From Oscillospiraceae bacterium (lineage in GTDB: Bacteria; Bacillota_A; Clostridia; Oscillospirales; Oscillospiraceae): DNA of 64,000 nucleotides. This document shows, piece by piece, positions 39,834-48,118 of the stretch. Numbering within the stretch: position 1 is the first letter of the stretch; each line of letters starts with the position of its first letter. Under the pieces are notes generated by a model. It ran no database searches. It was not told where the DNA came from and was given only the letters and a program-made list of their open reading frames with translations. A program made the position numbers and the translations under genes. The stretch is taken from the NCBI GenBank assembly GCA_017459865.1, contig JAFUCD010000010.1, forward strand, positions 4,907-68,906, in the 5' to 3' direction.

Positions 39834-41255
39834 ATGGCGAATGTGAAACTCACCATCAACGGCAAAGCCGTTTCCGTCCCCGCCGGGACGAGCATTCTGG
39901 ACGCGGCGAAGGAAGCCGGCGTCCGTATCCCGACCCTCTGCGCCTATGAGGGCATGGGACCGCACGCGAGCTGCAAGCTCTGTATCGTGAACATTGCGGG
40001 CGAGGAAAAGGAAAAGCTCGCCTGCGCCGTCAAGGTCGCTGAGGGCATGGTCGTCACGACCGACAGTCCGGAGCTCTTTGAAAAGCGCAAGGTGACCGTC
40101 ACCGAGATGTTCCGCCAGCACGCTGTGGACTGTCACCATTGCGCGCGCATCGGCGGCTCGCATATCGAGGACATCGACCCTGAGCTCTGCCGCAACTGCT
40201 TCTACTGTGACTGCGTGCGCGAGGGCTTCTGCGAGCTTCAGGCGCTGGCGCGTGAGTTCGGCGTGAGCGTCCTGCCGTTTGAGCCTCGGACACATGATTT
40301 TCCCGTGGATGAGAGCACCGGCGTCATCATCCGTGACGGCAACAAGTGCGTCAAGTGCCGCCGCTGCGTGGATATGTGCAAGGCGCAGGGGATGGGGATC
40401 CTCGGTATGATCAAGACCGAGAACGGCACCACCGTCGGCGCGAAAAACGGCATGGCGGCTGACGGCTGCATCCGCTGTGGGCGCTGTGTGGATGTATGTC
40501 CCACTGGCGCGCTCAGCATGCGCGAGCATATCGACGAGATCGTGTATCACGCGCATGAAAAGCACACGACCACCGCCGTGATGCTTTGCGGCTGCGTGAT
40601 GCGCGAGCTTCAGTCGCTCTACGGTACGGATTTCAGTTATGAACAGCTCGCCGCTTCCGTGCGCAAGTTCGGCGTGGACCATGTCTACAGTCCCGGCTGG
40701 GCTAGAGCGGAGAGCCTTCGTCAGGCGGCGGATCTGCTGGATGCGCGTCTCGGCAAGGGCCTGATGATCATGACTGAGAGCGCGGCTGCCGAGAACTTCC
40801 TGCGCGCGAAATTCCCGGAGCTGGAAAAGCACTTCGCGTTCTACGACTCCATGCAGACGGTGTTCGGCAAGCGCCTCCGCGCCGAGCATCCGGACTGGAA
40901 GCTGATCAATATCAGCCGTCACAACGGCTTTGCTGCCGAGGCGGCGGACAACGGGCTCGTCGACTATTTTGTGAATGCGCGCGAGCTGTTCCGCATCGTT
41001 GAGCGCACCGGCGGCGCGCCGTATCGCCGTGAGCCGGGCGAAGTTGAGGACGTCGCTCCTTATGAGAAGGAAACGCGCTATGACGAGCTTCTCAACCGTG
41101 ACGGCTGGTTGCTTACGGGTGAGGCGGAGGAGTTCACCTTCAAGAAGCCGAACGGGCGTAAGCTCTATAAAGCCGCGGTGTGTCATAACCTTGCACAGGC
41201 AGAGAAGATCCTCGCGCGTGCAGAAGAATTTGACATTATCCGTGTAATGGGTTAA
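39834..41255 (+). CDS. NuoG/hydrogenase-like Fe-S subunit with degenerate [FeFe]-hydrogenase domain
   Basis: A 473-aa electron-transfer subunit. Residues 1-75 are a 2Fe-2S domain (Cys36, 47, 50, 64). The His-Cys3-type region has CHHC at 100-103 and GFCELQ at 131-136 with an unusual Cys-rich insert between. Two 4Fe-4S motifs follow (172/175/178/182 and 212/215/218/222). Residues 245-465 retain the backbone of the [FeFe]-hydrogenase large domain (VDYFVNARELFRIVERTG, LYKAAVCHNLAQAEKIL), but the H-cluster cysteine motifs are gone (TESAAAENF for TSCCPxW, ISRHN for MPCxxK). It likely carries electrons between the Mo enzyme and ferredoxin or NAD(H) partners. GGAGG lies 9 nt upstream of the ATG. Confidence 0.88.
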   Translation: MANVKLTINGKAVSVPAGTSILDAAKEAGVRIPTLCAYEGMGPHASCKLCIVNIAGEEKEKLACAVKVAEGMVVTTDSPELFEKRKVTVTEMFRQHAVDCHHCARIGGSHIEDIDPELCRNCFYCDCVREGFCELQALAREFGVSVLPFEPRTHDFPVDESTGVIIRDGNKCVKCRRCVDMCKAQGMGILGMIKTENGTTVGAKNGMAADGCIRCGRCVDVCPTGALSMREHIDEIVYHAHEKHTTTAVMLCGCVMRELQSLYGTDFSYEQLAASVRKFGVDHVYSPGWARAESLRQAADLLDARLGKGLMIMTESAAAENFLRAKFPELEKHFAFYDSMQTVFGKRLRAEHPDWKLINISRHNGFAAEAADNGLVDYFVNARELFRIVERTGGAPYRREPGEVEDVAPYEKETRYDELLNRDGWLLTGEAEEFTFKKPNGRKLYKAAVCHNLAQAEKILARAEEFDIIRVMG

Positions 41256-41271
41256 AATAGACAAAATACAA

Positions 41272-41368
41272 TGTTTCCGATCCGTATGACCTAAAGGCTG
41301 TGCCCATGGTCGTGCGGACGGGGTGCCGCCGGAAACGGCAGCGCCTTCCCTTGTTTGAAAAGGAAACA
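41272..41368 (+). promoter_or_regulatory. Moco-type riboswitch lacking the P3 hairpin
   Basis: Closing helix TGTTTCC (41272-41278)/GGAAACA (41362-41368). TCCG/CGGA (41281-41284/41315-41318) leads to the tetraloop receptor CCTAAA (41290-41295)/CATGG (41305-41309), capped by GGC-TGT-GCC. A second helix ends in GCCG-GAAA-CGGC (41328-41339). Receptor and tetraloop match the riboswitch at 37365, but the extra P3-like hairpin is absent. That absence has been proposed to mark tungsten-cofactor variants. It precedes the Moco biosynthesis operon. The 3' strand of its closing helix competes with the terminator below. Confidence 0.8.
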
Positions 41369-41398
41369 GACCGCGTCCGCGCAGGGCGTAGTATACCC

Positions 41399-41441
41399 AA
41401 AGGGGGGTAGTCTGTTTTCTGCAAACAGACTACCCCCCTTT
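41399..41441 (+). terminator. 19-bp riboswitch-controlled hairpin before the Moco operon
   Basis: Perfect 19-bp arms (41399-41417 and 41423-41441) with a 5-nt loop, ending 11 nt before the ATG. GTCTGTTT in its 5' arm can instead pair with AAACAGAC (41364-41371), which overlaps the 3' strand of the aptamer's closing helix. Ligand-bound aptamer would favour this hairpin and switch expression off. Confidence 0.7.
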
Positions 41442-41452
41442 GAGGTGCTTTT

Positions 41453-42478
41453 ATGAAAGAGATCAAAACCGAGAACGCTGTTGGGCATGTGCTGTGCCAT
41501 GATATGACGCAGATCATTCCCGGCGTGACGAAGGATGCGCGTTTCCGCAAGGGCCACATCGTGCAGCCGGAGGATATCCCGGTGCTGCTCAGCATGGGTA
41601 AGGAAACCCTGTTCGTCTGGGAAAAGACGCCCGATATGCTCCATGAGGACGAGGCGGCTGACCGCCTCCGCGCGCTGTGTCAGGGTGCGAACATGCACGC
41701 CACGCCGCCCAAGGAGGGCAAGATCGAGCTGATCGCGGACTGCGACGGGCTTTTCCGTGTGGACGTGGAACGGCTGGAGGCGGTCAACAGCGTCGATCAG
41801 CTTATGATCGCGACGCGTCATACGAATACGCCGGTCCGCGCCGGGGATAAGCTTGCAGGAACGCGTGTGATCCCACTCGTGATCGAGGAAGCGGTGTTGA
41901 AACAGGCTGAGACGCTTTGCGGAGAAAAACCGCTGCTGGAGATCCTGCCTTTTCAGATGAAAACCGCCGGACTCATCACGACCGGGAATGAGGTCTCAAA
42001 GGGGCGGATCGAGGACGCCTTCACACCCGTCATCGTACGGAAGCTCGCCGCCTACGGCATCGAGGTCACACACCACTGTACGCCCGGAGACGATATGGAT
42101 GCCATCACGCAGACCGTGCTGGACTACCATGCCGCGGGTGTGGATATGATCCTCTGCACAGGCGGCATGAGCGTAGACCCCGATGACCGCACGCCCGGCG
42201 CGATCAAGGCGACCGGCTGCGAGATCGTCACCTACGGCGCGCCGGTGCTGCCGGGTGCAATGTTTCTGCTAGGCTATTTCGCGGACGGTACGCCCGTCAT
42301 GGGTCTGCCGGGCTGCGTCATGTACGCGAAGACGACGATCTTCGATCTCATGTTGCCGCGCGTTGCGGCGGGTGAGCGTATCACGACGCGGGATCTGAAA
42401 AAGCTCGGACACGGGGGACTCTGTCTCGGCTGCGGCGTATGCACATGGCCGAACTGCGGGTTTGGAAAGGGAGGCTGA
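41453..42478 (+). CDS. Molybdopterin-binding (MoCF) protein with Cys-rich tail
   Basis: A 341-aa MoeA/MogA-related protein. The N-terminal ~165 residues resemble MoeA domains (VGHVLCHDMTQIIPG, RFRKGHIVQPEDIPVLLSMG). The MoCF (MoaB/Mog) domain follows with LITTGNEVSKGRI, MILCTGGMSVDPDD and GLPGCVMYAKTT. The tail has CLGCGVCTWPNC (C-x2-C-x2-C-x4-C), which looks metal- or Fe-S-binding and is not part of canonical MoeA. Second molybdopterin-binding proteins of this kind are common in anaerobes beside formate dehydrogenase and hydroxylase loci. It is first in the Moco operon after the riboswitch terminator; 2 nt separate it from moeA. Confidence 0.85.
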   Translation: MKEIKTENAVGHVLCHDMTQIIPGVTKDARFRKGHIVQPEDIPVLLSMGKETLFVWEKTPDMLHEDEAADRLRALCQGANMHATPPKEGKIELIADCDGLFRVDVERLEAVNSVDQLMIATRHTNTPVRAGDKLAGTRVIPLVIEEAVLKQAETLCGEKPLLEILPFQMKTAGLITTGNEVSKGRIEDAFTPVIVRKLAAYGIEVTHHCTPGDDMDAITQTVLDYHAAGVDMILCTGGMSVDPDDRTPGAIKATGCEIVTYGAPVLPGAMFLLGYFADGTPVMGLPGCVMYAKTTIFDLMLPRVAAGERITTRDLKKLGHGGLCLGCGVCTWPNCGFGKGG

Positions 42479-42480
42479 TC

Positions 42481-43701
42481 ATGGAGCAGGGAATTTCGGT
42501 CGAGCGCGCGATCGCGCTCATATCAGAATTTGTTCGTCCCGTCGGAACGGAGTTGATTTCGGCAACGCACGCGGAAGGACGTGTTCTCGCCGAGGACGTC
42601 TGTGCGCCGATCGATCAGCCGCCCTGGCCGCGCTCGCCGTTGGACGGCTATGCCCTGCGCTCCGCCGACAGCCCGGGAGCAAGCAAACAGACGCCTGTTG
42701 CACTCCGCGTGATCGATACGATCTACGCGGGCGGATGGTCGTCGAAGACTGTTGAGTCGGGTGAGGCGGTTCGGCTGATGACCGGGGCGCCGATCCCCGT
42801 CGGCTGCGACTGTGTGATCCGACAGGAGGACACCGACTGCGGCACGGATACGGTGCACATTTACCGCATGCTGCAGCCGCACGACAACTACTGTGACCCG
42901 GGTGAGGATTTCCGCGCGGGGGACGTGATCGTGCCTGCCGGGACGCGCCTTTCCGGCAACGCGCTCGGCGTGCTTGCCTCGGCGGGACTTCTGCGGGACG
43001 ATGTAAAGCTCCGAGTCTGTCAGCCCGTTCGCTGCGCGCTGATCTGCACCGGTGACGAGCTTGTTCCGAACGAGGTTTCGCCGCTGTCGCTAGGGAAGAT
43101 CTATTCCTCCAATGAGGCAGTGCTCGTCTCGCGTCTGCGCGAGCTCGGGATTACGGTCACGCATGTAAAAGGCGGTTTTCATGACGATCACGCCGCGCTC
43201 GCGGAGGCGATCCGCGCCGCGCTCACGGACGCCGATGCGGTTATCACGACCGGGGGCGTCAGCGTGGGAGCGAAGGACATCCTGCATGAGACGCTGCCGC
43301 TGCTGGAGGCGGAGCGGATCTTCTGGCAGGTGCGCCTTAAACCCGGCTCGCCGCTGATGTTTTCCCTCTGCGGAGGCAAGCCCGTGCTCTCGCTTTCCGG
43401 CAATCCATTCGCTGCAAGCGCGACGTTTGAGCTGTTCGCGCGTGTGATGCTCGCTCGGCTTGCCGGGCGCGATGATCTGCTGCCGTGCCAGGCAAGCGCG
43501 GAGCTCGCAACGCCGTTTGAAAAATTTGGTCGCGGCCGCCGCTTCGTGCGCGGTGTGCTCAGAAACGGTCGCGTGTCGCTCCCGACGGGGCACTCCTCCG
43601 GGCAGCTGCAGTCTTCCGTGGGCACGAACTGTCTTGCGGAGATCCCCCCTGCGGAGTCTCCAATCCCGGCGGGAAGCATGGTACGGGTTTGGATCCTATG
43701 A
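42481..43701 (+). CDS. moeA: Molybdopterin molybdenumtransferase MoeA
   Basis: A 406-aa MoeA of standard length. PPWPRSPLDGYALRSADSPG, RLMTGAPIPVGCDCVIRQED, the MoCF motif ITTGGVSVGAKDIL and PVLSLSGNPFAASATFEL are all present. It inserts molybdate into adenylylated molybdopterin. GGAGG is not perfect (AAAGGGAGG) but well spaced before ATG 42481. It ends overlapping mobB by 4 nt. Confidence 0.93.
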   Translation: MEQGISVERAIALISEFVRPVGTELISATHAEGRVLAEDVCAPIDQPPWPRSPLDGYALRSADSPGASKQTPVALRVIDTIYAGGWSSKTVESGEAVRLMTGAPIPVGCDCVIRQEDTDCGTDTVHIYRMLQPHDNYCDPGEDFRAGDVIVPAGTRLSGNALGVLASAGLLRDDVKLRVCQPVRCALICTGDELVPNEVSPLSLGKIYSSNEAVLVSRLRELGITVTHVKGGFHDDHAALAEAIRAALTDADAVITTGGVSVGAKDILHETLPLLEAERIFWQVRLKPGSPLMFSLCGGKPVLSLSGNPFAASATFELFARVMLARLAGRDDLLPCQASAELATPFEKFGRGRRFVRGVLRNGRVSLPTGHSSGQLQSSVGTNCLAEIPPAESPIPAGSMVRVWIL

Positions 43702-44183
43702 AGCAGAAGATCATAGCAATCTCCGGAGTGAAAAACTCCGGCAAGACTACGCTTTTAACGAAGCTGATCCCCGTGCTGAAGGAGCGGGGGATCGCCTGTG
43801 CCGTCATCAAGCATGACGGGCACGGGTTCGCCGCTGACCGCGACGGCACAGACACCTGCCGCATGCTTGCGGCGGGTGCAATGGGTGCCGCGATCTTCGA
43901 CGGTGAGAAATTTCAGGCGGTGAAATACACCGCCGTTTCAGAGCGCGAGCTGACAGCGCTCTATCCGGAGGCAGACCTGATTTTGCTTGAGGGTTTCAAA
44001 TGGACGGACTATCCAAAGCTCGAGCTCGTGCGAACTGGGGTCTCGGATCGATCCGTCTGCGACCCGGAAACGCTTTTAGCCCTCGTCACGGATTCAACGC
44101 TGCAGCTTGCCGGTATACCAACATATACGCCCGACGATGTTGACGGCATCGCCGCGCTTTTGGAACAGGAGGTGCGCGCATGA
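43698..44183 (+). CDS. mobB: Molybdopterin-guanine dinucleotide biosynthesis protein MobB
   Basis: A 161-aa P-loop GTPase-like MobB. The Walker A is GVKNSGKTTLL, then AVIKHDGHGF (the conserved KHxxH) and LILLEGFKWTDYPKLELVR. It assists MobA in attaching GMP to molybdopterin, consistent with a bis-MGD target enzyme upstream. Start 43698 overlaps the moeA stop; an in-frame start at 43689 is less likely. Ends 4 nt into moaA. Confidence 0.9.
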   Translation: MKQKIIAISGVKNSGKTTLLTKLIPVLKERGIACAVIKHDGHGFAADRDGTDTCRMLAAGAMGAAIFDGEKFQAVKYTAVSERELTALYPEADLILLEGFKWTDYPKLELVRTGVSDRSVCDPETLLALVTDSTLQLAGIPTYTPDDVDGIAALLEQEVRA

Positions 44184-45148
44184 TCGACGCATTGGGACGC
44201 AGCATCGACTATCTGCGCATTTCTGTCACAGACAGATGCAGCCTGCGGTGCACCTACTGCATGCCGGAGCAAGGCATCGAGTGGCTGCCGCATGATCGGA
44301 TCTTGCGTTATGAGGATCTTCTGCGCCTGTGCCGGATCTTCGTCTCTCTCGGCATCACAAAATTCAAGATCACAGGCGGCGAGCCGCTGGTGCGAAAGGG
44401 TGTTTCCGATTTCATCTCCGCTCTCCGCGATATCGAGGGGGTACAGAGCATCACGCTCACGACGAACGGTGTGGATCTGAGGTCCCAGCTGCCGGCGCTG
44501 CTGGCGGCGGGTATCAGCGGCGTCAATCTGAGTCTTGATACGCTCGACCGAGATCGTTTTGCCGCGCGTACCAGACGCGACTGCTTGCCGCAGGTGCTTG
44601 ACGGAATGCAGGCGGCACTCGCCGTGCAGGAACTGAACTTTAAGATCAATTGCGTCTCCATGGCAGGGTGCGAGGACGATTGGATCGCGCTTGCGGCTTT
44701 GGCGCGGAACGATCCCGTGACCGTCCGCTTCATCGAGCTGATGCCCATCGGAATGGGGCAGCAAAGCACGACATGTACGGAGTCTGAGGTCGCTGCCGTG
44801 CTGGAGCGCGAATTCGGAAAGCTGACGCCTTATGAAGAACCGCTCGGGAATGGGCCGGCGCATTATTTTACACTCCCGGGCTTTATCGGCAGGATCGGGT
44901 TCATCAGCGCGGTGAGCCACGGTTTCTGCGACCAATGCAACCGTGTGCGGCTCACAGCGTCGGGATATTTAAAAACCTGTCTGCAGTATGACACGGGCGT
45001 CGACCTATCGGCGCTTCTCTCACAGCCGGATGAGACGATCCGTGACGCCATGATCAAGGCGATCGGACGCAAGCCTGCGTCACATCAATTTGCATCCGCA
45101 GCCGTCGAGCACGGCGAAAAGCGCATCATGAGTCAGATCGGAGGATGA
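44180..45148 (+). CDS. moaA: GTP 3',8-cyclase MoaA
   Basis: A 322-aa radical SAM enzyme. The N-terminal cluster motif is CSLRCTYC (Cys20, 24, 27), FKITGGEPLVRKG follows, and the C-terminal second 4Fe-4S cluster is FCDQCNRVRLTASGYLKTC. The terminal Gly-Gly (IGG) matches the MoaA C-terminus needed to activate the SAM radical. With MoaC it makes cyclic pyranopterin monophosphate, the first step of Moco synthesis. Confidence 0.95.
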   Translation: MIDALGRSIDYLRISVTDRCSLRCTYCMPEQGIEWLPHDRILRYEDLLRLCRIFVSLGITKFKITGGEPLVRKGVSDFISALRDIEGVQSITLTTNGVDLRSQLPALLAAGISGVNLSLDTLDRDRFAARTRRDCLPQVLDGMQAALAVQELNFKINCVSMAGCEDDWIALAALARNDPVTVRFIELMPIGMGQQSTTCTESEVAAVLEREFGKLTPYEEPLGNGPAHYFTLPGFIGRIGFISAVSHGFCDQCNRVRLTASGYLKTCLQYDTGVDLSALLSQPDETIRDAMIKAIGRKPASHQFASAAVEHGEKRIMSQIGG

Positions 45149-45153
45149 TTGGA

Positions 45154-45591
45154 ATGGGAAAGGTGCTCGCTGTGTGCATCAGCGAAAAAAAGGGCACGGA
45201 GAAGATCAACGTCGGCTCCGCCCGATTCATTGAGGACTGGGGCGTCGAGAATGATTCCCACGCGGGGAAATGGCATCGGCAGGTTTCGCTGCTGAGCTTT
45301 GAGAAGATCGAGGCGTTCCGCGCGCGGGGCGCGGAGGTGGAATTCGGCGCGTTCGGAGAAAATCTCGTCGTCTCCGGGTTTGATTTTCGCGCGCTCCCCG
45401 TCGGAACGAAATTCAAGTGCGGTGATGTGATTCTTGAGCTCACGCAGATCGGCAAGGAGTGCCACTCCGGCTGCGCGATCTATCAGAAAATGGGCGAGTG
45501 TATCATGCCCCGTGAAGGCGTGTTCAGCCGTGTGCTGCACGGAGGAACGATCTCCGTCGGTGATACGGTGGAGATCATTAAGGAGGATTGA
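45154..45591 (+). CDS. MOSC domain protein
   Basis: A 145-aa stand-alone MOSC domain: VGSARFIEDWGVENDSHAGK, LSFEKIEAF, FGAFGENLVVSGFDF, the conserved Cys in GKECHSGCAIYQKMGEC and FSRVLHGGTISVGD. MOSC proteins bind Moco or carry sulfur to it. Start 45154 has GGAGG 9 nt upstream; ATG 45145 overlaps the moaA stop but is too close to it. Within Moco operons of anaerobes, such proteins are thought to handle sulfuration or storage of the cofactor. Confidence 0.88.
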   Translation: MGKVLAVCISEKKGTEKINVGSARFIEDWGVENDSHAGKWHRQVSLLSFEKIEAFRARGAEVEFGAFGENLVVSGFDFRALPVGTKFKCGDVILELTQIGKECHSGCAIYQKMGECIMPREGVFSRVLHGGTISVGDTVEIIKED

Positions 45592-45594
45592 ATT

Positions 45595-46089
45595 ATGGCA
45601 TTTCGAGCATACATTCTCACAGCCAGCGACGCGGGCTCTCGCGGCGAGCGCGAGGACAAGTCCGCTCCGGCGGCACAGGAGCTTCTGGAGCAGGCGGGTT
45701 ACACCATCGCAGGCTATGCGCTGCTGCCGGATGACCGCGCGCTGCTGGCGGAAAAAATGCGGGAGGTCTGCGACAACGACCTTGCGGATTTGCTCGTCAC
45801 GACGGGCGGCACGGGCTTTTCCCCGCGTGACTGCACACCCGAGGCGACTGCTGACGTCACAGAACGCGCTGTGCCCGGCATCCCGGAGGCCATGCGATAT
45901 TATTCGCTGCAGATCACGCCGCGCGCCATGCTCTCCCGCGCCGGCGCGGGTATCCGCAAGGGAACGCTCATCGTGAACCTGCCCGGAAGCCCCAAGGCCG
46001 TAAAGGAGTGCCTGGAATTTATCCTGCCGAGTCTCGAGCATGGACTTGAGATCCTCAGAGGTACTGCTCACAACTGTGCTCGTACATAA
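45595..46089 (+). CDS. mog: Molybdopterin adenylyltransferase Mog/MoaB
   Basis: A 164-aa MoCF protein. LTASDAGSRGEREDKSAP, LLVTTGGTGFSPRDCTPEA and IVNLPGSPKAVKECLEFILP give the complete fold. It adenylylates molybdopterin before MoeA inserts molybdenum. It lies 3 nt after the MOSC gene. Mog versus MoaB cannot be settled, but the reaction is the same in bacteria. Confidence 0.9.
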   Translation: MAFRAYILTASDAGSRGEREDKSAPAAQELLEQAGYTIAGYALLPDDRALLAEKMREVCDNDLADLLVTTGGTGFSPRDCTPEATADVTERAVPGIPEAMRYYSLQITPRAMLSRAGAGIRKGTLIVNLPGSPKAVKECLEFILPSLEHGLEILRGTAHNCART

Positions 46090-46114
46090 AAAAGAAAGAA
46101 AGGAAAAAATCACA

Positions 46115-46966
46115 ATGAAAAAAACCATTGCCCTGCTGCTTGCCGTCATGATGCTGTTTGCGATCACGGCATGTGGCAACACCGCCGCGCAACCGGAAGA
46201 GACTGATACTGCAGCAGACGTCGAAGCACCTGCCGAAGAGATCACGCTCTATGTCTTTGCCGCCGCGTCTATGACAGAGACCCTCGATCAGATCATCGAG
46301 CTTTATAAGGCTGAGGCCCCGAATGTCACCATCATCCCGACCTACGATTCCTCCGGCACCCTGAAGACCCAGATCCAGGAGGGCGCGGCGTGTGATATCT
46401 TCATCTCCGCAGCGCAGAAGCAGATGAACCAGCTTGACGCCGCAAAGGACGTCGAGGGCGGCAATGAGGAAGGACTTGACTTCGTCCTTTCCGACTCCCG
46501 TGTGGATCTGCTCGAGAATAAGGTCGTTCTGGCTGTTCCGGATGACAACGGCGCGGACATCCAGTCCTTTGAGGACCTCGGCACAGATAAGCTCACGCTT
46601 CTGTGTATCGGCAATGAAGACGTTCCGGTCGGCGCGTACTCTGAAGAAATCCTGACCACCCTCGGGATCCTGGATACGCTTCAGGCTTCCGGAAAGCTCA
46701 CCTATGGCTCCAACGTGAAGGAGGTCACCACGCAGGTGAAGGAGGGCACCGTGGACGCCGGCATCATCTATGCAACGGATGCATTTTCCGCCGGTCTCAC
46801 GGTCGTTGCCCAGGCCGACAGCTCCCTTTGCCGTCAGGTCATCTATCCTGCTGCCGTGCTGAACATCACGGAGCATGAGCAGGCGGCGCGCGCTTTCCTC
46901 GCCTTCCTGCAGTCGGATGCCGCTATGACGGTGTTTGAATCTGTCGGCTTTGCCCCCGCTCCGTAA
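46115..46966 (+). CDS. modA: Molybdate-binding lipoprotein ModA
   Basis: A 283-aa lipoprotein with lipobox AITAC (Cys20) and an acidic linker, then the ModA domain: [37 protein letters not shown] and [13 protein letters not shown]. Start 46115 has AAAGGA upstream; a reading from 46040 lies inside mog and is rejected. It presents molybdate (or tungstate) to ModBC. moaC is inserted between modA and modB. Confidence 0.92.
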   Translation: MKKTIALLLAVMMLFAITACGNTAAQPEETDTAADVEAPAEEITLYVFAAASMTETLDQIIELYKAEAPNVTIIPTYDSSGTLKTQIQEGAACDIFISAAQKQMNQLDAAKDVEGGNEEGLDFVLSDSRVDLLENKVVLAVPDDNGADIQSFEDLGTDKLTLLCIGNEDVPVGAYSEEILTTLGILDTLQASGKLTYGSNVKEVTTQVKEGTVDAGIIYATDAFSAGLTVVAQADSSLCRQVIYPAAVLNITEHEQAARAFLAFLQSDAAMTVFESVGFAPAP

Positions 46967-46967
46967 G

Positions 46968-47447
46968 ATGGCGGAGTTTTCGCACTTCAACGACACCGGA
47001 CGCGCCCACATGGTGGACGTATCCGAAAAGGCAGCCACGGCGCGCACCGCCGTGGCCGCCGGTCGTGTCCGCATGAATCCGGAGACGTTTGCACTCGTGC
47101 GCTCCGGTGGGATGAAAAAGGGCGATGTGCTCGCCTGCGCCCAGATCGCGGGCGTCATGGCGGCGAAAAAGACCGCCGATCTCATCCCCATGTGCCATAC
47201 GCTCGCGCTCACAGGCGTAGATCTGACGTTTGAACTGAACGACTCCGACTGCACCGTGGACATCACCGCCACGGTGAAGTGCCGCGGCGTCACAGGCGTC
47301 GAGATGGAGGCGCTGACAGCCGTTTCCGTTGCCGCGCTCACGGTCTATGACATGTGCAAGGCCGTACAGAAGGATATGGAGATCACCAATATCCGCCTTC
47401 TGGAGAAGACCGGCGGGAAAAGCGGAGTCTTCCAAAGACAGGATTGA
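46968..47447 (+). CDS. moaC: Cyclic pyranopterin monophosphate synthase MoaC
   Basis: A 159-aa Moa[17 protein letters not shown], the catalytic-loop region [20 protein letters not shown] and [20 protein letters not shown] are hallmarks. ATG 46968 begins 1 nt after the modA stop with no clear ribosome site, so translation is probably coupled. It completes the MoaA reaction. Confidence 0.94.
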   Translation: MAEFSHFNDTGRAHMVDVSEKAATARTAVAAGRVRMNPETFALVRSGGMKKGDVLACAQIAGVMAAKKTADLIPMCHTLALTGVDLTFELNDSDCTVDITATVKCRGVTGVEMEALTAVSVAALTVYDMCKAVQKDMEITNIRLLEKTGGKSGVFQRQD

Positions 47448-47449
47448 TT

Positions 47450-48118
47450 ATGGATCTCTATCCCCTCTATAATGCACTGCGGATCGCGGTGATATCTTGT
47501 GTGATCGTGTTTTTCCTCGGCATCTTCTGCGCGCAGAAGGTGGCGAGGCTTCCGCGTTTGGTCAAGGGCGTTTTGGACGTTGTTCTTACGCTCCCGCTCG
47601 TGCTGCCGCCAACGGTCGTGGGTTATTTTCTGCTGGTCATTTTCGGACCAAAACGCATGTTCGGCGCCTGGATGATGAGCACGTTCCACATGAGACTCAC
47701 GATGGTGTGGTATTCCGCCATTTTTGCCTCGGTGGTCGTGGCATTCCCGCTCATGTATCGCACGGCGCGCGGCGCATTCGAGTCGTTCGATCCCACGCTG
47801 CGCGCTTCGGCGCAGACGCTGGGGCTCTCCAACGGTTATATTTTCTGGCGGATCCAAATGCCGTGCTGCCGACAGGGGATCCTCGCCGGAACGGTGCTCT
47901 CCTTTGCACGCGCTTTGGGCGAGTACGGTGCGACCAGCATGATAGCGGGCTATACGCCCGGACGCACCGCCACGATCTCCACAACGGTCTACCAGCTTTG
48001 GCGTACGAACAACGATGCATTGGCGTTTCGATGGGTAATGATCAATGTTGCGATCTCCTTCGTCGTGCTCATGGTGGTGAACCTTCTTGAGCGGCGCGAT
48101 CGGAAGGGGGTGGCGTGA
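47450..48118 (+). CDS. modB: Molybdate ABC transporter permease ModB
   Basis: A 222-aa permease with about five or six spans. LPLVLPPTVVGYFLLVIFG at the start and the C-terminal RALGEYGATSMIAGYTPGRT are ModB signatures; the coupling loop is RASAQTLGLSNGYIFWRIQMP. It starts 2 nt after moaC and abuts modC. Confidence 0.93.
   Translation: MDLYPLYNALRIAVISCVIVFFLGIFCAQKVARLPRLVKGVLDVVLTLPLVLPPTVVGYFLLVIFGPKRMFGAWMMSTFHMRLTMVWYSAIFASVVVAFPLMYRTARGAFESFDPTLRASAQTLGLSNGYIFWRIQMPCCRQGILAGTVLSFARALGEYGATSMIAGYTPGRTATISTTVYQLWRTNNDALAFRWVMINVAISFVVLMVVNLLERRDRKGVA

Noticed and set aside
37325..39895. 856-aa open frame on the minus strand
   Set aside because: Antisense shadow of the molybdoenzyme; Arg/His/Ala-rich, no domain, no ribosome site, and it would run through the riboswitch.
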